NCBI RefSeq assembly: GCF_041397485.1
Contig: NZ_JAWKWO010000002.1
Span: 124,001 to 188,000 of the forward strand
DNA: 64,000 nt
Reading direction: 5' to 3'
From: Zhengella sp020637775
GTDB lineage: Bacteria; Pseudomonadota; Alphaproteobacteria; Rhizobiales; Rhizobiaceae
In this document: positions 1 through 7,561 of the stretch, piece by piece
Layout: each line of letters begins with the position of its first letter
Position numbering within the stretch: position 1 is the first letter of the stretch
Notes under the pieces: generated by a model
What the model was told of the DNA's origin: nothing
What the model saw: the letters and a program-made list of their open reading frames with translations, nothing else
Database searches by the model: none
Position numbers and translations under genes: made by a program

Positions 1-231
1 ACGGCCATGAACGATTGCGCCGCCAAGGCCGCAGAACAGGGTCTTGCCCGCTCGAAGGACTACACCCAGTTCACGCTCAACGGCCTGAAGGAAAACGGCA
101 TGACCGTCGAGCGCGCCAGCGACGAGCTGATGAACGGCCTGAAGGCCGTCGGCGAGACGATGACGCAGGAATGGCTGGACAAGGCCGGCGACGACGGCAA
201 GGCCATCGTCGAGGCTTACAAGAACCAGTAA
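1..231 (+). CDS. TRAP transporter substrate-binding protein, C-terminal fragment (cut by window edge)
   Basis: This is the last ~76 codons of a gene whose start lies before the window; the frame is open from base 1 to a TAA at 229-231. The residues (helical, ending in DGKAIVEAYKN) resemble the C-terminal helix of DctP/TAXI-type periplasmic binding proteins. The main support is context: the two TRAP permease subunits follow directly. By family, the protein would bind an organic anion in the periplasm and pass it to the DctQM permease. The fragment contains no ligand-contacting residues, so the substrate cannot be inferred. A GC-rich hairpin followed by a pyrimidine tract lies just after the stop codon. 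Confidence 0.75.
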   Translation, partial: TAMNDCAAKAAEQGLARSKDYTQFTLNGLKENGMTVERASDELMNGLKAVGETMTQEWLDKAGDDGKAIVEAYKNQ

Positions 232-240
232 GCCGTTGAC

Positions 241-276
241 GGGCCGGCGGCGGGCAGTTCGCCGGCCCTTCTCTTT
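241..276 (+). terminator. Intercistronic hairpin between TRAP binding-protein and permease genes
   Basis: GGGCCGGCG (241-249) pairs perfectly with CGCCGGCCC (260-268) around a 10-nt loop and is followed by TTCTCTTT. It lies 10 bp after the binding-protein stop and about 48 bp before the dctQ start. By analogy with other binding-protein-first operons, it probably gives partial termination or 3'-end protection, so that more binding protein than permease is made. It could instead be a full terminator, with dctQM having its own promoter. Confidence 0.6.
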
Positions 277-323
277 CGCCGCTTCACGCTCCAGACAAGC
301 CGACTGCGCAAGGGGGGACAGCC

Positions 324-857
324 ATGCTCGCCGCAGGCCGCGCGCTTCGCCGCATTCTCGATGCCCTTTACCTGGCCGGGGGTATCATCGCCGCCTTCTT
401 CACCGTGGCCATTCTCGCGCTGATCGTGGCGCAGATGCTGGCGCGCTGGACCGGCCACGTCTTTCCCGGCGCGACCGACTATGCCGGCTATTGCATGGCG
501 GGGGCCTCTTTCTTCGCCTTCGCCTATGCGCTGAATCATGGAGCCCATATCCGCGTTTCGCTGTTTCTTCATGCCCTTGGCGAAAAGCGGTTCTGGGGCG
601 AACTGTGGTGTTTCGCCATCGGCACGGCGGCATCCACCTATTTCGCCTGGTATGCCGTGCGCGGTGCCTGGTGGTCCTGGAAGCTGAACGACATCAGCCA
701 GGGCCTCGATGCCACGCCGGTCTGGATCCCGCAGATTTCCATGGTGGCGGGAACGGTGTTGCTCGCCATCGCCTTCTGGGACCATCTGGTCCGCCTTGTC
801 TTCACCGGCGCGCATGGCATCACCACCGATGCCGTCAGCCAGAGCCATGCGGAGTGA
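324..857 (+). CDS. dctQ: TRAP transporter small permease subunit (DctQ family)
   Basis: A 177-residue membrane protein with four hydrophobic segments, the usual size and topology of the DctQ subunit. It partners the large DctM subunit to carry an organic anion across the inner membrane with sodium or proton symport. The ATG at 324 is preceded by a strong purine-rich ribosome site (AAGGGGGGA). The gene is followed after 6 bp by dctM, so the two are surely co-transcribed. The sequence is the least conserved of the TRAP subunits, and the call rests on size, topology and neighbours. The substrate is unknown. Confidence 0.88.
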   Translation: MLAAGRALRRILDALYLAGGIIAAFFTVAILALIVAQMLARWTGHVFPGATDYAGYCMAGASFFAFAYALNHGAHIRVSLFLHALGEKRFWGELWCFAIGTAASTYFAWYAVRGAWWSWKLNDISQGLDATPVWIPQISMVAGTVLLAIAFWDHLVRLVFTGAHGITTDAVSQSHAE

Positions 858-863
858 CGCATC

Positions 864-2174
864 ATGGAACAGCTCGCTCCCATCGCAATCTTCCTTTTCG
901 TTCTCTTCCTGCTGCTCGGTTCAGGTGTCTGGGTCGGCCTGTCGCTGCTCGGCGTTGCCTATGTCGGCATGGAGCTTTTCACCAGCCGCCCGGCCGGCGA
1001 TGCCATGATCACGACGATCTGGACCGCCTCGTCCTCGTGGACGCTGACGGCCCTGCCGCTCTTCATCTGGATGGGTGAGATCCTCTATCGCACGCGTCTC
1101 TCCGAAGACATGTTCCGTGGCCTGTCGCCCTGGATGGCGCCGCTGCCCGGCGGTCTCGTCCATACCAACATCGTCGGCTGTACCGTGTTTGCCGCCGTAT
1201 CCGGCTCCTCGGCCGCCACGCTGACCACGGTCGGCAAGATGTCGATCCCCGAACTGCGCAAGCGCAACTATCCCGAACGCATGATCATCGGCACCCTGGC
1301 CGGTGCGGCCACGCTGGGCCTGATGATTCCGCCCTCGCTCACCCTCATCGTCTACGGTGTCACGATCAACGAATCGATCACCAAGCTCTTCATGGCCGGT
1401 GTCGTTCCCGGCCTCGTCCTGGCCGCCATGTTCATGGCTTATGTCGCCATCATGTCGCGTGTGTCGAAAGACTTCGCGCCGGACCCGGAACAGCGGATGA
1501 CTTTCGGCCAGAAGGTGCGCAATTCGCGTTTCCTTTTGCCCGTCATCAGCCTCATCCTCGTCGTCATCGGCTCGATGTATCTGGGCTATGCCACGGCCAC
1601 GGAGGCCGCTGCCTTCGGCGTCATCGGCGCGCTCGTGCTTGCCGCCACCCAGGGCTCGCTTTCCCTGTCCACCTTTGCCGAAAGCCTGATGGGCGCGGTG
1701 CGCACATCCGCCATGATCGCGCTCATCCTGGCAGGGGCAGCCTTCCTGTCGCTGTCCATGGGCTTCACCGGCCTGCCGCGCGGCCTGGCCGATTTCATCG
1801 CCTCGCTGGAACTGAGCCGTTTCGAACTGCTGATGGCGCTGCTGGTCTTCTACATCATCCTCGGCTGCTTTCTCGACGGAATCTCCTCCGTCGTGCTGAC
1901 CATGGCGGTGGTGGAACCGATGATCCGCCAGGCCGGCATCGACTTCATCTGGTTCGGCATCTTCATCGTGGTCGTGGTGGAAATGGCCCAGATCACGCCG
2001 CCCATCGGCTTCAACCTTTTCGTCCTGCAGGGCATGACCCATCACGAGATGAATTTCATCGCCCGTGCCGCATTGCCCATGTTCCTCATCATGGTGGTGA
2101 TGGTCTTCGTCCTCATTGCCTTCCCGGAACTGGCCACCTGGCTGCCGGACAACATCCGCCAGCGCCCGGCCTGA
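864..2174 (+). CDS. dctM: TRAP transporter large permease subunit (DctM family)
   Basis: 436 residues with about a dozen membrane segments, the normal length for DctM. It has the family's conserved glycine/proline-rich loops, for example a GLMIPPS segment near residue 151 and the ITPPIGFNLFVLQGM region near residue 375. It forms the ion-driven transport channel with DctQ. The start is ATG, 6 bp after the dctQ stop. A TauE/SafE-type permease gene follows 7 bp downstream, so the operon continues past the TRAP genes. The substrate is unknown; the family includes C4-dicarboxylate, keto-acid, sialic-acid and sulfonate carriers. Confidence 0.95.
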   Translation: MEQLAPIAIFLFVLFLLLGSGVWVGLSLLGVAYVGMELFTSRPAGDAMITTIWTASSSWTLTALPLFIWMGEILYRTRLSEDMFRGLSPWMAPLPGGLVHTNIVGCTVFAAVSGSSAATLTTVGKMSIPELRKRNYPERMIIGTLAGAATLGLMIPPSLTLIVYGVTINESITKLFMAGVVPGLVLAAMFMAYVAIMSRVSKDFAPDPEQRMTFGQKVRNSRFLLPVISLILVVIGSMYLGYATATEAAAFGVIGALVLAATQGSLSLSTFAESLMGAVRTSAMIALILAGAAFLSLSMGFTGLPRGLADFIASLELSRFELLMALLVFYIILGCFLDGISSVVLTMAVVEPMIRQAGIDFIWFGIFIVVVVEMAQITPPIGFNLFVLQGMTHHEMNFIARAALPMFLIMVVMVFVLIAFPELATWLPDNIRQRPA

Positions 2175-2181
2175 GGCGCGC

Positions 2182-2925
2182 ATGCAGGATGCCTTTGCCC
2201 ATGTCGCGGCGGCGCCCTGGGTCGCCGCGGCGGTCGTTCTCATCGCCATGGTGGCCGCCGTCGTGCAATTCGGCCTTGGCATGGGTTTCGGCCTCACCGC
2301 CGCGCCCCTGCTGGCGCTGATCGATCCGGAACTCGTGCCTGTCTCGACCCTCTATCTGGGTTTTGCCGCCTCGGCCTGGACCGCCTTTGACGAACGCCAC
2401 GCGGTCGTCTGGTCCGAGGTCTGGACAGCCGCCCTGGGGCGTCTTGCCGGCGTTGCCGTGGCCACGGCGGTCCTCGTCTGGATTTCCGACCGCAAGGTCT
2501 TTTCGCTGGTCTTCGGCCTGATGGTGGGTCTGGCGGTCGTGCTCTCGATAGCCGGCTGGCGGTTGCGCTTCGGCCGGGCCAGCCTGCTGTCCATGGCGGC
2601 GGTTTCCGGCCTCATGGGCACGATCACATCGGTTGGCGCGCCACCGCTGGCCATCGTCTACCAGGACAGGCCGGCCGCGCAGGCCCGGCCCACGCTGGCC
2701 GCCTTCTTCGCCATCGGCTGCCTGCTCTCGCTCGCCGGATTGCACCTGTCCGGCTGGGCGGGTTTGCGTGATCTGGCGCTGGCGCTCATCATGGTGCCGG
2801 GCATGCTTGCCGGCTGGCTGGTCGCCCGGCTGCTGGCCGGCCGTTTCGACAAGCGCTACCGTCCCGCCTTGCTGGCCGTCGCCGGTATCGCCGCCGTCAT
2901 CCTCGTCATCCGGGGGCTTTCGTGA
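2182..2925 (+). CDS. Sulfite exporter TauE/SafE (TSUP) family permease
   Basis: About 247 residues, nearly all hydrophobic, in eight or so membrane segments. Two similar halves begin with the TSUP-like pattern of small residues (VQFGLGMGFGLTAAPLLAL near residue 25 and a GTITSVGAPPLAI segment near residue 146). TSUP proteins move sulfite, sulfoacetate or other small organic anions, usually as exporters. The ATG at 2182 lies 7 bp after dctM; an earlier in-frame start inside dctM is less likely. The stop overlaps the GTG of the next permease by 4 bp (GTGA), indicating translational coupling. Its place in a TRAP operon suggests that it exports a product of the imported substrate, but this is inference. 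Confidence 0.82.
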   Translation: MQDAFAHVAAAPWVAAAVVLIAMVAAVVQFGLGMGFGLTAAPLLALIDPELVPVSTLYLGFAASAWTAFDERHAVVWSEVWTAALGRLAGVAVATAVLVWISDRKVFSLVFGLMVGLAVVLSIAGWRLRFGRASLLSMAAVSGLMGTITSVGAPPLAIVYQDRPAAQARPTLAAFFAIGCLLSLAGLHLSGWAGLRDLALALIMVPGMLAGWLVARLLAGRFDKRYRPALLAVAGIAAVILVIRGLS

Positions 2926-3869
2926 AGGTGAGCCTGCTTGCCCTGCTCGGCCTGGCGGCGCGCCATGGCCGTATCATCCTCGTGGCCGGCCTGGCCGCCG
3001 GCATCGCACTGCCGGACCTCGCCCTGGCCATGCGCCCATGGCTCCAGGAAATGGTGGCCGGCCTGCTTTTCTTCGCCGCCCTGCGCATCGGCCCGCGCCA
3101 GGCCTTTGGCACGCTTTCCGCCTTTCCGCGCACGCTGGCGCTGGCCCTGGCATACCAGCTCGTCCTGCCGCTGGCCGCCTTCGCGCTGTTTGCCGCTTTG
3201 GGCATGCAGGCGTCCGCGCTGGCCATGTCGCTCATGCTTATGCTGTCGGCCTCGTCCATTTCCGGCAGTCCGAACCTCGCCGTCCTGACGGGCCATGATC
3301 CCGCCCCCGCGCTGCGCCTTCTGGTTCTGGGAACCGCCATTTTGCCACTGACCGCAATTCCGGTCTTCGCCCTGCTGCCGGAACTGGGTGGCGCTGCGGA
3401 AGTGTCCGCCGCCTCGGCACGCCTGCTCGCGGTCATTGCCGCGGCCTCGGCCATCGCCTTCGGCATCCGCGCCTGGATCATCCGCGATCCTGCACCTGGC
3501 ACGATTGCCGCGATCGACGGCCTGTCTGCCATTGCCATGGCCATTGTCGTTGTCGGCCTGATGTCGGCGGTCGGTCCGGCCCTGCGCACCGACCCGGCGG
3601 GTTTCGCGCTCTGGCTGGCCGTGGCCTGCGCCGCCAATCTGGGCGCCCAGGTCATTGCCCATGGTCTGCTTGGCCGCACCGGCCTTGCGCCCGAGCGCGT
3701 GCCGCTGGCCATTATCGCCGGAAACCGCAACATTGCGCTTTTCCTGGTGGCCCTGCCGCCGGCGGTCACCGATCCGCTGCTGCTTTTCATCGGCTGCTAC
3801 CAGATCCCGATGTACCTGACGCCGCTTCTGCTGGGCCGGTTCTACGCAGGCACCGTCACGCGCAAGTGA
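2922..3869 (+). CDS. Bile acid:sodium symporter (BASS)-like membrane protein
   Basis: 315 residues with about ten membrane segments. The central SASSISGSPNLAVLTGHDP segment (near residue 109) and the later AGNRNIALFLVALPP segment (near residue 267) resemble the two crossed unwound motifs of BASS transporters. The GTG start overlaps the preceding TGA by 4 bp, so translation is coupled to the TSUP gene. The family carries organic anions, including bile acids, pantoate and pyruvate, with sodium. The role here is unknown. A distant AEC/auxin-efflux-like fold is the alternative. Confidence 0.68.
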   Translation: MKVSLLALLGLAARHGRIILVAGLAAGIALPDLALAMRPWLQEMVAGLLFFAALRIGPRQAFGTLSAFPRTLALALAYQLVLPLAAFALFAALGMQASALAMSLMLMLSASSISGSPNLAVLTGHDPAPALRLLVLGTAILPLTAIPVFALLPELGGAAEVSAASARLLAVIAAASAIAFGIRAWIIRDPAPGTIAAIDGLSAIAMAIVVVGLMSAVGPALRTDPAGFALWLAVACAANLGAQVIAHGLLGRTGLAPERVPLAIIAGNRNIALFLVALPPAVTDPLLLFIGCYQIPMYLTPLLLGRFYAGTVTRK

Positions 3870-3959
3870 CCCGGTCGTGATTGACCTTGGCGCAAGACGG
3901 CGCGAAAACAGCCGGCAATTGCAATCCATGCACCGGCCAAGCCGGATCGGAGTCGTCCC

Positions 3960-5180
3960 TTGATACGTCTTGCAGCCCCGTTCCTCGCCTCGATCCTTGC
4001 CTCCATGCCGGCGCTGGCCGCCGACCCCGATCCGAAGAATTGGGAGAGCGTATTGGATGCGGCGCGCGGCCAGACCGTCTACTGGAATGCGTGGGGCGGT
4101 TCCGAAAACATCAATGCCTATATCGAATGGGCCGGTGATGAACTGGAAAGCCGCTTTGGTGTCGACCTCGTCCACGTCAAGCTGGAGGATACAGCCACCG
4201 CGGTCGCCACGGTGCTTGCCGAAAAGGCCGCCGGCAAGACCGAAGGCGGCACGGTGGATCTCATCTGGATCAACGGCGAGAATTTCGCTTCCATGAAGAA
4301 GCAGGACCTTCTTTTTGCGCCGGGTTGGGCGCAGAGCCTGCCGAACTGGCGCTTTGTCGACCATGAGACCAAACCGACCATCACCGTTGATTTCACCATC
4401 CCGACCGACGGGCTGGAAAGCCCCTGGGGCATGGCAAAGCTTGTTTTCTTTCACGACAGCGCACGCACCGCGCCCGAGACGATGCCGGACAATGCGCGTG
4501 AATTGCTGGAATGGGCCAGGGCCAATCCGGGCCGTTTTTCCTATCCCCAGCCGCCGGATTTCATCGGCTCGAGCTTCCTCAAGCAGGTGTTGAGCGAACT
4601 GGTGGCCGATCCGGCCCTTTTGCAGAAGCCGGTCGTGGAAGCGGATTTCGACACCGTCGCCCGCCCGCTTTTCGACTATCTGGATGAACTCCATCCGCTG
4701 ATGTGGCGCCAGGCGCGGGCATTTCCGAAGAACTACCCGGCCATGAAGCAGATGCTGGCCGATGGCGAGGCGGAGATCATTTTTGCCTTCAATCCGGCGG
4801 AAGCCTCGGCCGCTGTCGCCGCCGGCGAATTGCCGGACACGGTTCGTTCCTTCGTCTTTTCGCAAGGCACGCTCTCCAATACCCACTTCGTCGCCATTCC
4901 CTTCAATGCCAGGGCAAAGGCCGGAGCGCTGGTCACGGCAAATTTCCTGCTGTCGCCCGAGGCCCAGGCACGCAAGCAGAATCCGGACGTCTGGGGCGAC
5001 CCGACCGTGTTGGCCATGGCCAAGCTCGATGATGCGGACCGGGCCCGTTTCGAGGCGCTGGATCTGGGCGTCGCGACCCTGCCGCCCGAAAGGCTCGGCC
5101 CGGCGATCGCCGAGCCGCATGCAAGCTGGATGACCCGCCTTGAGGAAGAGTGGACGCGCCGCTACGGCGTCGCCAATTGA
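3960..5180 (+). CDS. ynjB: ABC transporter substrate-binding protein, YnjB family
   Basis: 406 residues starting at a TTG with a CGGAG-type ribosome site about 10 bp upstream. The first ~20 residues form a signal peptide ending PALAADP, so the protein is periplasmic. The mature part begins with the family pattern NWxxVLxxARGQTVYWNAWGG and matches YnjB-type binding proteins, which are distantly related to iron/thiamine/polyamine binders. Permease (5215) and ATPase (6911) genes follow in order, giving a complete ynjBCD importer. The substrate of YnjBCD is not firmly established. No nearby metabolic gene identifies it here. Confidence 0.9.
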   Translation: MIRLAAPFLASILASMPALAADPDPKNWESVLDAARGQTVYWNAWGGSENINAYIEWAGDELESRFGVDLVHVKLEDTATAVATVLAEKAAGKTEGGTVDLIWINGENFASMKKQDLLFAPGWAQSLPNWRFVDHETKPTITVDFTIPTDGLESPWGMAKLVFFHDSARTAPETMPDNARELLEWARANPGRFSYPQPPDFIGSSFLKQVLSELVADPALLQKPVVEADFDTVARPLFDYLDELHPLMWRQARAFPKNYPAMKQMLADGEAEIIFAFNPAEASAAVAAGELPDTVRSFVFSQGTLSNTHFVAIPFNARAKAGALVTANFLLSPEAQARKQNPDVWGDPTVLAMAKLDDADRARFEALDLGVATLPPERLGPAIAEPHASWMTRLEEEWTRRYGVAN

Positions 5181-5214
5181 ACGCAATGGCCGGCCCGGGC
5201 AGGGGTGGGCACCC

Positions 5215-6894
5215 GTGCGCCGCCTGAGCTTCGCCCGGTTCGGTCCGCCGCTTGCCATCGGTCTTCTGGCGGGTCCGGTCTTTGCGGGGCTCGCCGGAAC
5301 GCTTTTTCCCGCCTTTGGCTGGCTGCCCGCATTGGGCGGCAATCATGTGACGCTGGCACCCTTTCGTGACCTGCTGGACCAGCCCGGCTTGCTGCATTCC
5401 TGTCTCGTCAGCCTGTTTGCAGGCCTTGCCGCGACAGCCCTGTCACTGGTCGGCATCGTTCTGTTCATGGCGGCCCATGCAGGCAGTCCGTTCTTTGCCC
5501 GTGTGCAGCACCTGCTGTCGCCCTTGCTGTCTGTGCCCCATGCCGCCGCAGCTTTCGGACTGGCCTTTCTCGTCGCGCCGTCGGGCTGGCTTGTCCGCCT
5601 CGTCTCGCCGGAAATGACGGGCTGGACCGCGCCGCCCGATGCCCTGATCGTGCATGATCCGATGGGCCTGACCATGATTACTGGCCTAGTTGTCAAGGAA
5701 ATGCCCTTTCTTCTCCTGGTATCGCTGGCGGCGCTGACACAGGTGCGGCTTGCCGAAACGCGGCGCCTCGCCGCGTCTCTCGGCCACGGGCGCATGGCCG
5801 GCTTCTTCTTTCTCGTCTGGCCGCTGGTCTATCGCCAGATTCGTCTCGCCGTTCTGGCCGTTCTGGCCTTCTCCACATCCGTCGTGGATGTCGCCGTGAT
5901 CCTCGGTCCCGTGACACCGGCACCGCTGGCCGTGCGCCTTGTCGGCTGGATGAACGATCCGGACCTGTCGATGCGCTTTTTCGCCTCTGCCGGCGCGCTT
6001 CTTCAATTGGGGCTGACGGCCTTCGCCTGCCTTCTCTGGCTGGGGTTTGAACGGCTGGCCCATGCGCTGCTGGTCTTCCTGCGCGATGGCGGCGGCCGCT
6101 ATACGCACGACCGGGGCCTGCGCATGGCCTCCGTGGTCCTTCCAGGCCTGTCCGCCGCCGCGGTCTTCCTCGGCCTCCTGCTTCTGGCAATCTGGTCTGT
6201 CGCCGGCCTGTGGCAGTTTCCCGACGCCCTGCCGCGCAGCTTTTCGCTCAGGAGCTGGGAGCGCGCACTGCCCCGCCTCGATGACCCGCTCTGGACCACG
6301 CTTGTCACCGGCCTGCTCGCCACCGCGATTTCCACGGTTCTGGCCATTCTCTGCCTGCGCCGGGAGGACGAGTTGCGCGCGCCGCCGGGCCGCCTTCTCT
6401 GGCTTGTCTACCTGCCGCTCATCGTGCCGCAGGCCGCTTTCCTGTTCGGCCTGCAAATGCTGCTGATCGGCGTGCAAGCCGACCCCTCCCTGCCCGCGCT
6501 GGTGCTTGCCCATCTGGTCTTTGTCATGCCCTACGTATTCCTGTCGCTGTCGGACCCCTGGCGGGCCTTCGACCGGCGCTATGAAGCGGTCGCCGCGGGC
6601 CTTGGCGCCTCGCGCATGAAGAGCTTCTGGCGGGTGCGCATGCCGATGATGGCGCGTGCCGTCCTCGCCGCTGCTGCCGTCGGCTTTGCCGCGTCGGTGG
6701 GGCAGTACCTGCCCACCCTGCTGATCGGCGCCGGCCGCCTGACGACGGTCACGACGGAAGCCGTGGCCCTCGCATCGGGCGGAAACCGCCGCGTCATCGG
6801 GGTCTACGCTTTCCTGCAGATGATGCTGCCGGCCGCGGGCTTCGCCATTGCCAGCCTCGTTCCCGCGCTGCTATGGCGCAGGCGCAAAGCCTGA
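5215..6894 (+). CDS. ynjC: ABC transporter permease, YnjC family (duplicated permease domains)
   Basis: About 559 residues with some 12 membrane segments arranged as two BPD-type permease domains, each with an EAA-like loop (ETRRLAASLGHGRMAGF in the first half; ALGAS-like GLGASRMKSFWRVRMP in the second). One chain therefore supplies both halves of the channel, as in YnjC and ThiP. The start chosen is GTG 5215, preceded by an AGGGGTG site. An upstream in-frame start would lie inside ynjB. The gap to ynjB is 34 bp, and the ATPase gene follows 16 bp after the stop. Confidence 0.88.
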   Translation: MRRLSFARFGPPLAIGLLAGPVFAGLAGTLFPAFGWLPALGGNHVTLAPFRDLLDQPGLLHSCLVSLFAGLAATALSLVGIVLFMAAHAGSPFFARVQHLLSPLLSVPHAAAAFGLAFLVAPSGWLVRLVSPEMTGWTAPPDALIVHDPMGLTMITGLVVKEMPFLLLVSLAALTQVRLAETRRLAASLGHGRMAGFFFLVWPLVYRQIRLAVLAVLAFSTSVVDVAVILGPVTPAPLAVRLVGWMNDPDLSMRFFASAGALLQLGLTAFACLLWLGFERLAHALLVFLRDGGGRYTHDRGLRMASVVLPGLSAAAVFLGLLLLAIWSVAGLWQFPDALPRSFSLRSWERALPRLDDPLWTTLVTGLLATAISTVLAILCLRREDELRAPPGRLLWLVYLPLIVPQAAFLFGLQMLLIGVQADPSLPALVLAHLVFVMPYVFLSLSDPWRAFDRRYEAVAAGLGASRMKSFWRVRMPMMARAVLAAAAVGFAASVGQYLPTLLIGAGRLTTVTTEAVALASGGNRRVIGVYAFLQMMLPAAGFAIASLVPALLWRRRKA

Positions 6895-6910
6895 CGCCGC
6901 AGGAACAGCA

Positions 6911-7561
6911 ATGGAAACCGCCCGACCGCTGACACTGGACAATGTGCGCATATCGCTGGCCGGCAAGCCGCTGCTGGCCGTTTCCGCGCGCGTTGAACCG
7001 GGCGGCGTGCTTACCGTCATGGGGCCGTCGGGCTCGGGCAAGTCGACGCTGCTGGCCTATGTTTCGGGCTTTCTCGATCCCGTTTTCGATGCGTCAGGAC
7101 GTGTCCTGTCGGCAGATGTGGACATCACGGCCTTGCCGCCGGAAGAGCGCCATGCCGGGATCCTGTTCCAGGACCCGCTGCTTTTCCCGCACATGAGCGT
7201 GGCGCAGAACCTGCTGTTTGCCATTCCCGAATCCGTCTGCGGACGTGCCGCGCGCCGCAGGCAGGCCGAGGCGGCCCTTGCGCAAACCGGCCTGGAAGGG
7301 TTTGGCAATCGCCATCCGGATACGCTGTCGGGCGGGCAGAAGGCGCGTGTCGCGCTGGCCCGCGTGCTGCTGTCCGCGCCGCGCATGCTGCTGCTGGACG
7401 AGCCCTTTTCCAAGCTCGATGCGGATTTGCGCGGCCAGATGCGCGAACTCGTCTTTTCCACCGCACGGGCCTCGGGCCTGCCTGTCGTCCTTGTCACCCA
7501 CGATGCCGCCGATGCCGAAGCGGCGGGCGGCGTGGTCGTTAAGGTGGGCGCCGATGGCTGA
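6911..7561 (+). CDS. ynjD: ABC transporter ATP-binding protein, YnjD family
   Basis: 216 residues, matching the short YnjD ATPases. The Walker A motif GPSGSGKST is near residue 36, the signature LSGGQKARVALAR near residue 138, and the Walker B segment LLLLDEPFSKLD near residue 159, followed by a switch histidine in VTHD. It powers the YnjBC importer on the cytoplasmic face. The last 8 bp overlap the start of hrpB, so the helicase is probably translated from the same message. The sequence ends soon after the switch histidine, without a regulatory domain. Confidence 0.92.
   Translation: METARPLTLDNVRISLAGKPLLAVSARVEPGGVLTVMGPSGSGKSTLLAYVSGFLDPVFDASGRVLSADVDITALPPEERHAGILFQDPLLFPHMSVAQNLLFAIPESVCGRAARRRQAEAALAQTGLEGFGNRHPDTLSGGQKARVALARVLLSAPRMLLLDEPFSKLDADLRGQMRELVFSTARASGLPVVLVTHDAADAEAAGGVVVKVGADG

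Noticed and set aside
2856..5342. An 828-codon frame on the minus strand opposite the BASS-like and ynjB genes
   Set aside because: The plus-strand genes show clear protein families, signal peptide and ribosome sites; the antisense product is Arg/Gly/Gln-rich without motifs, as expected from GC-skewed codons.
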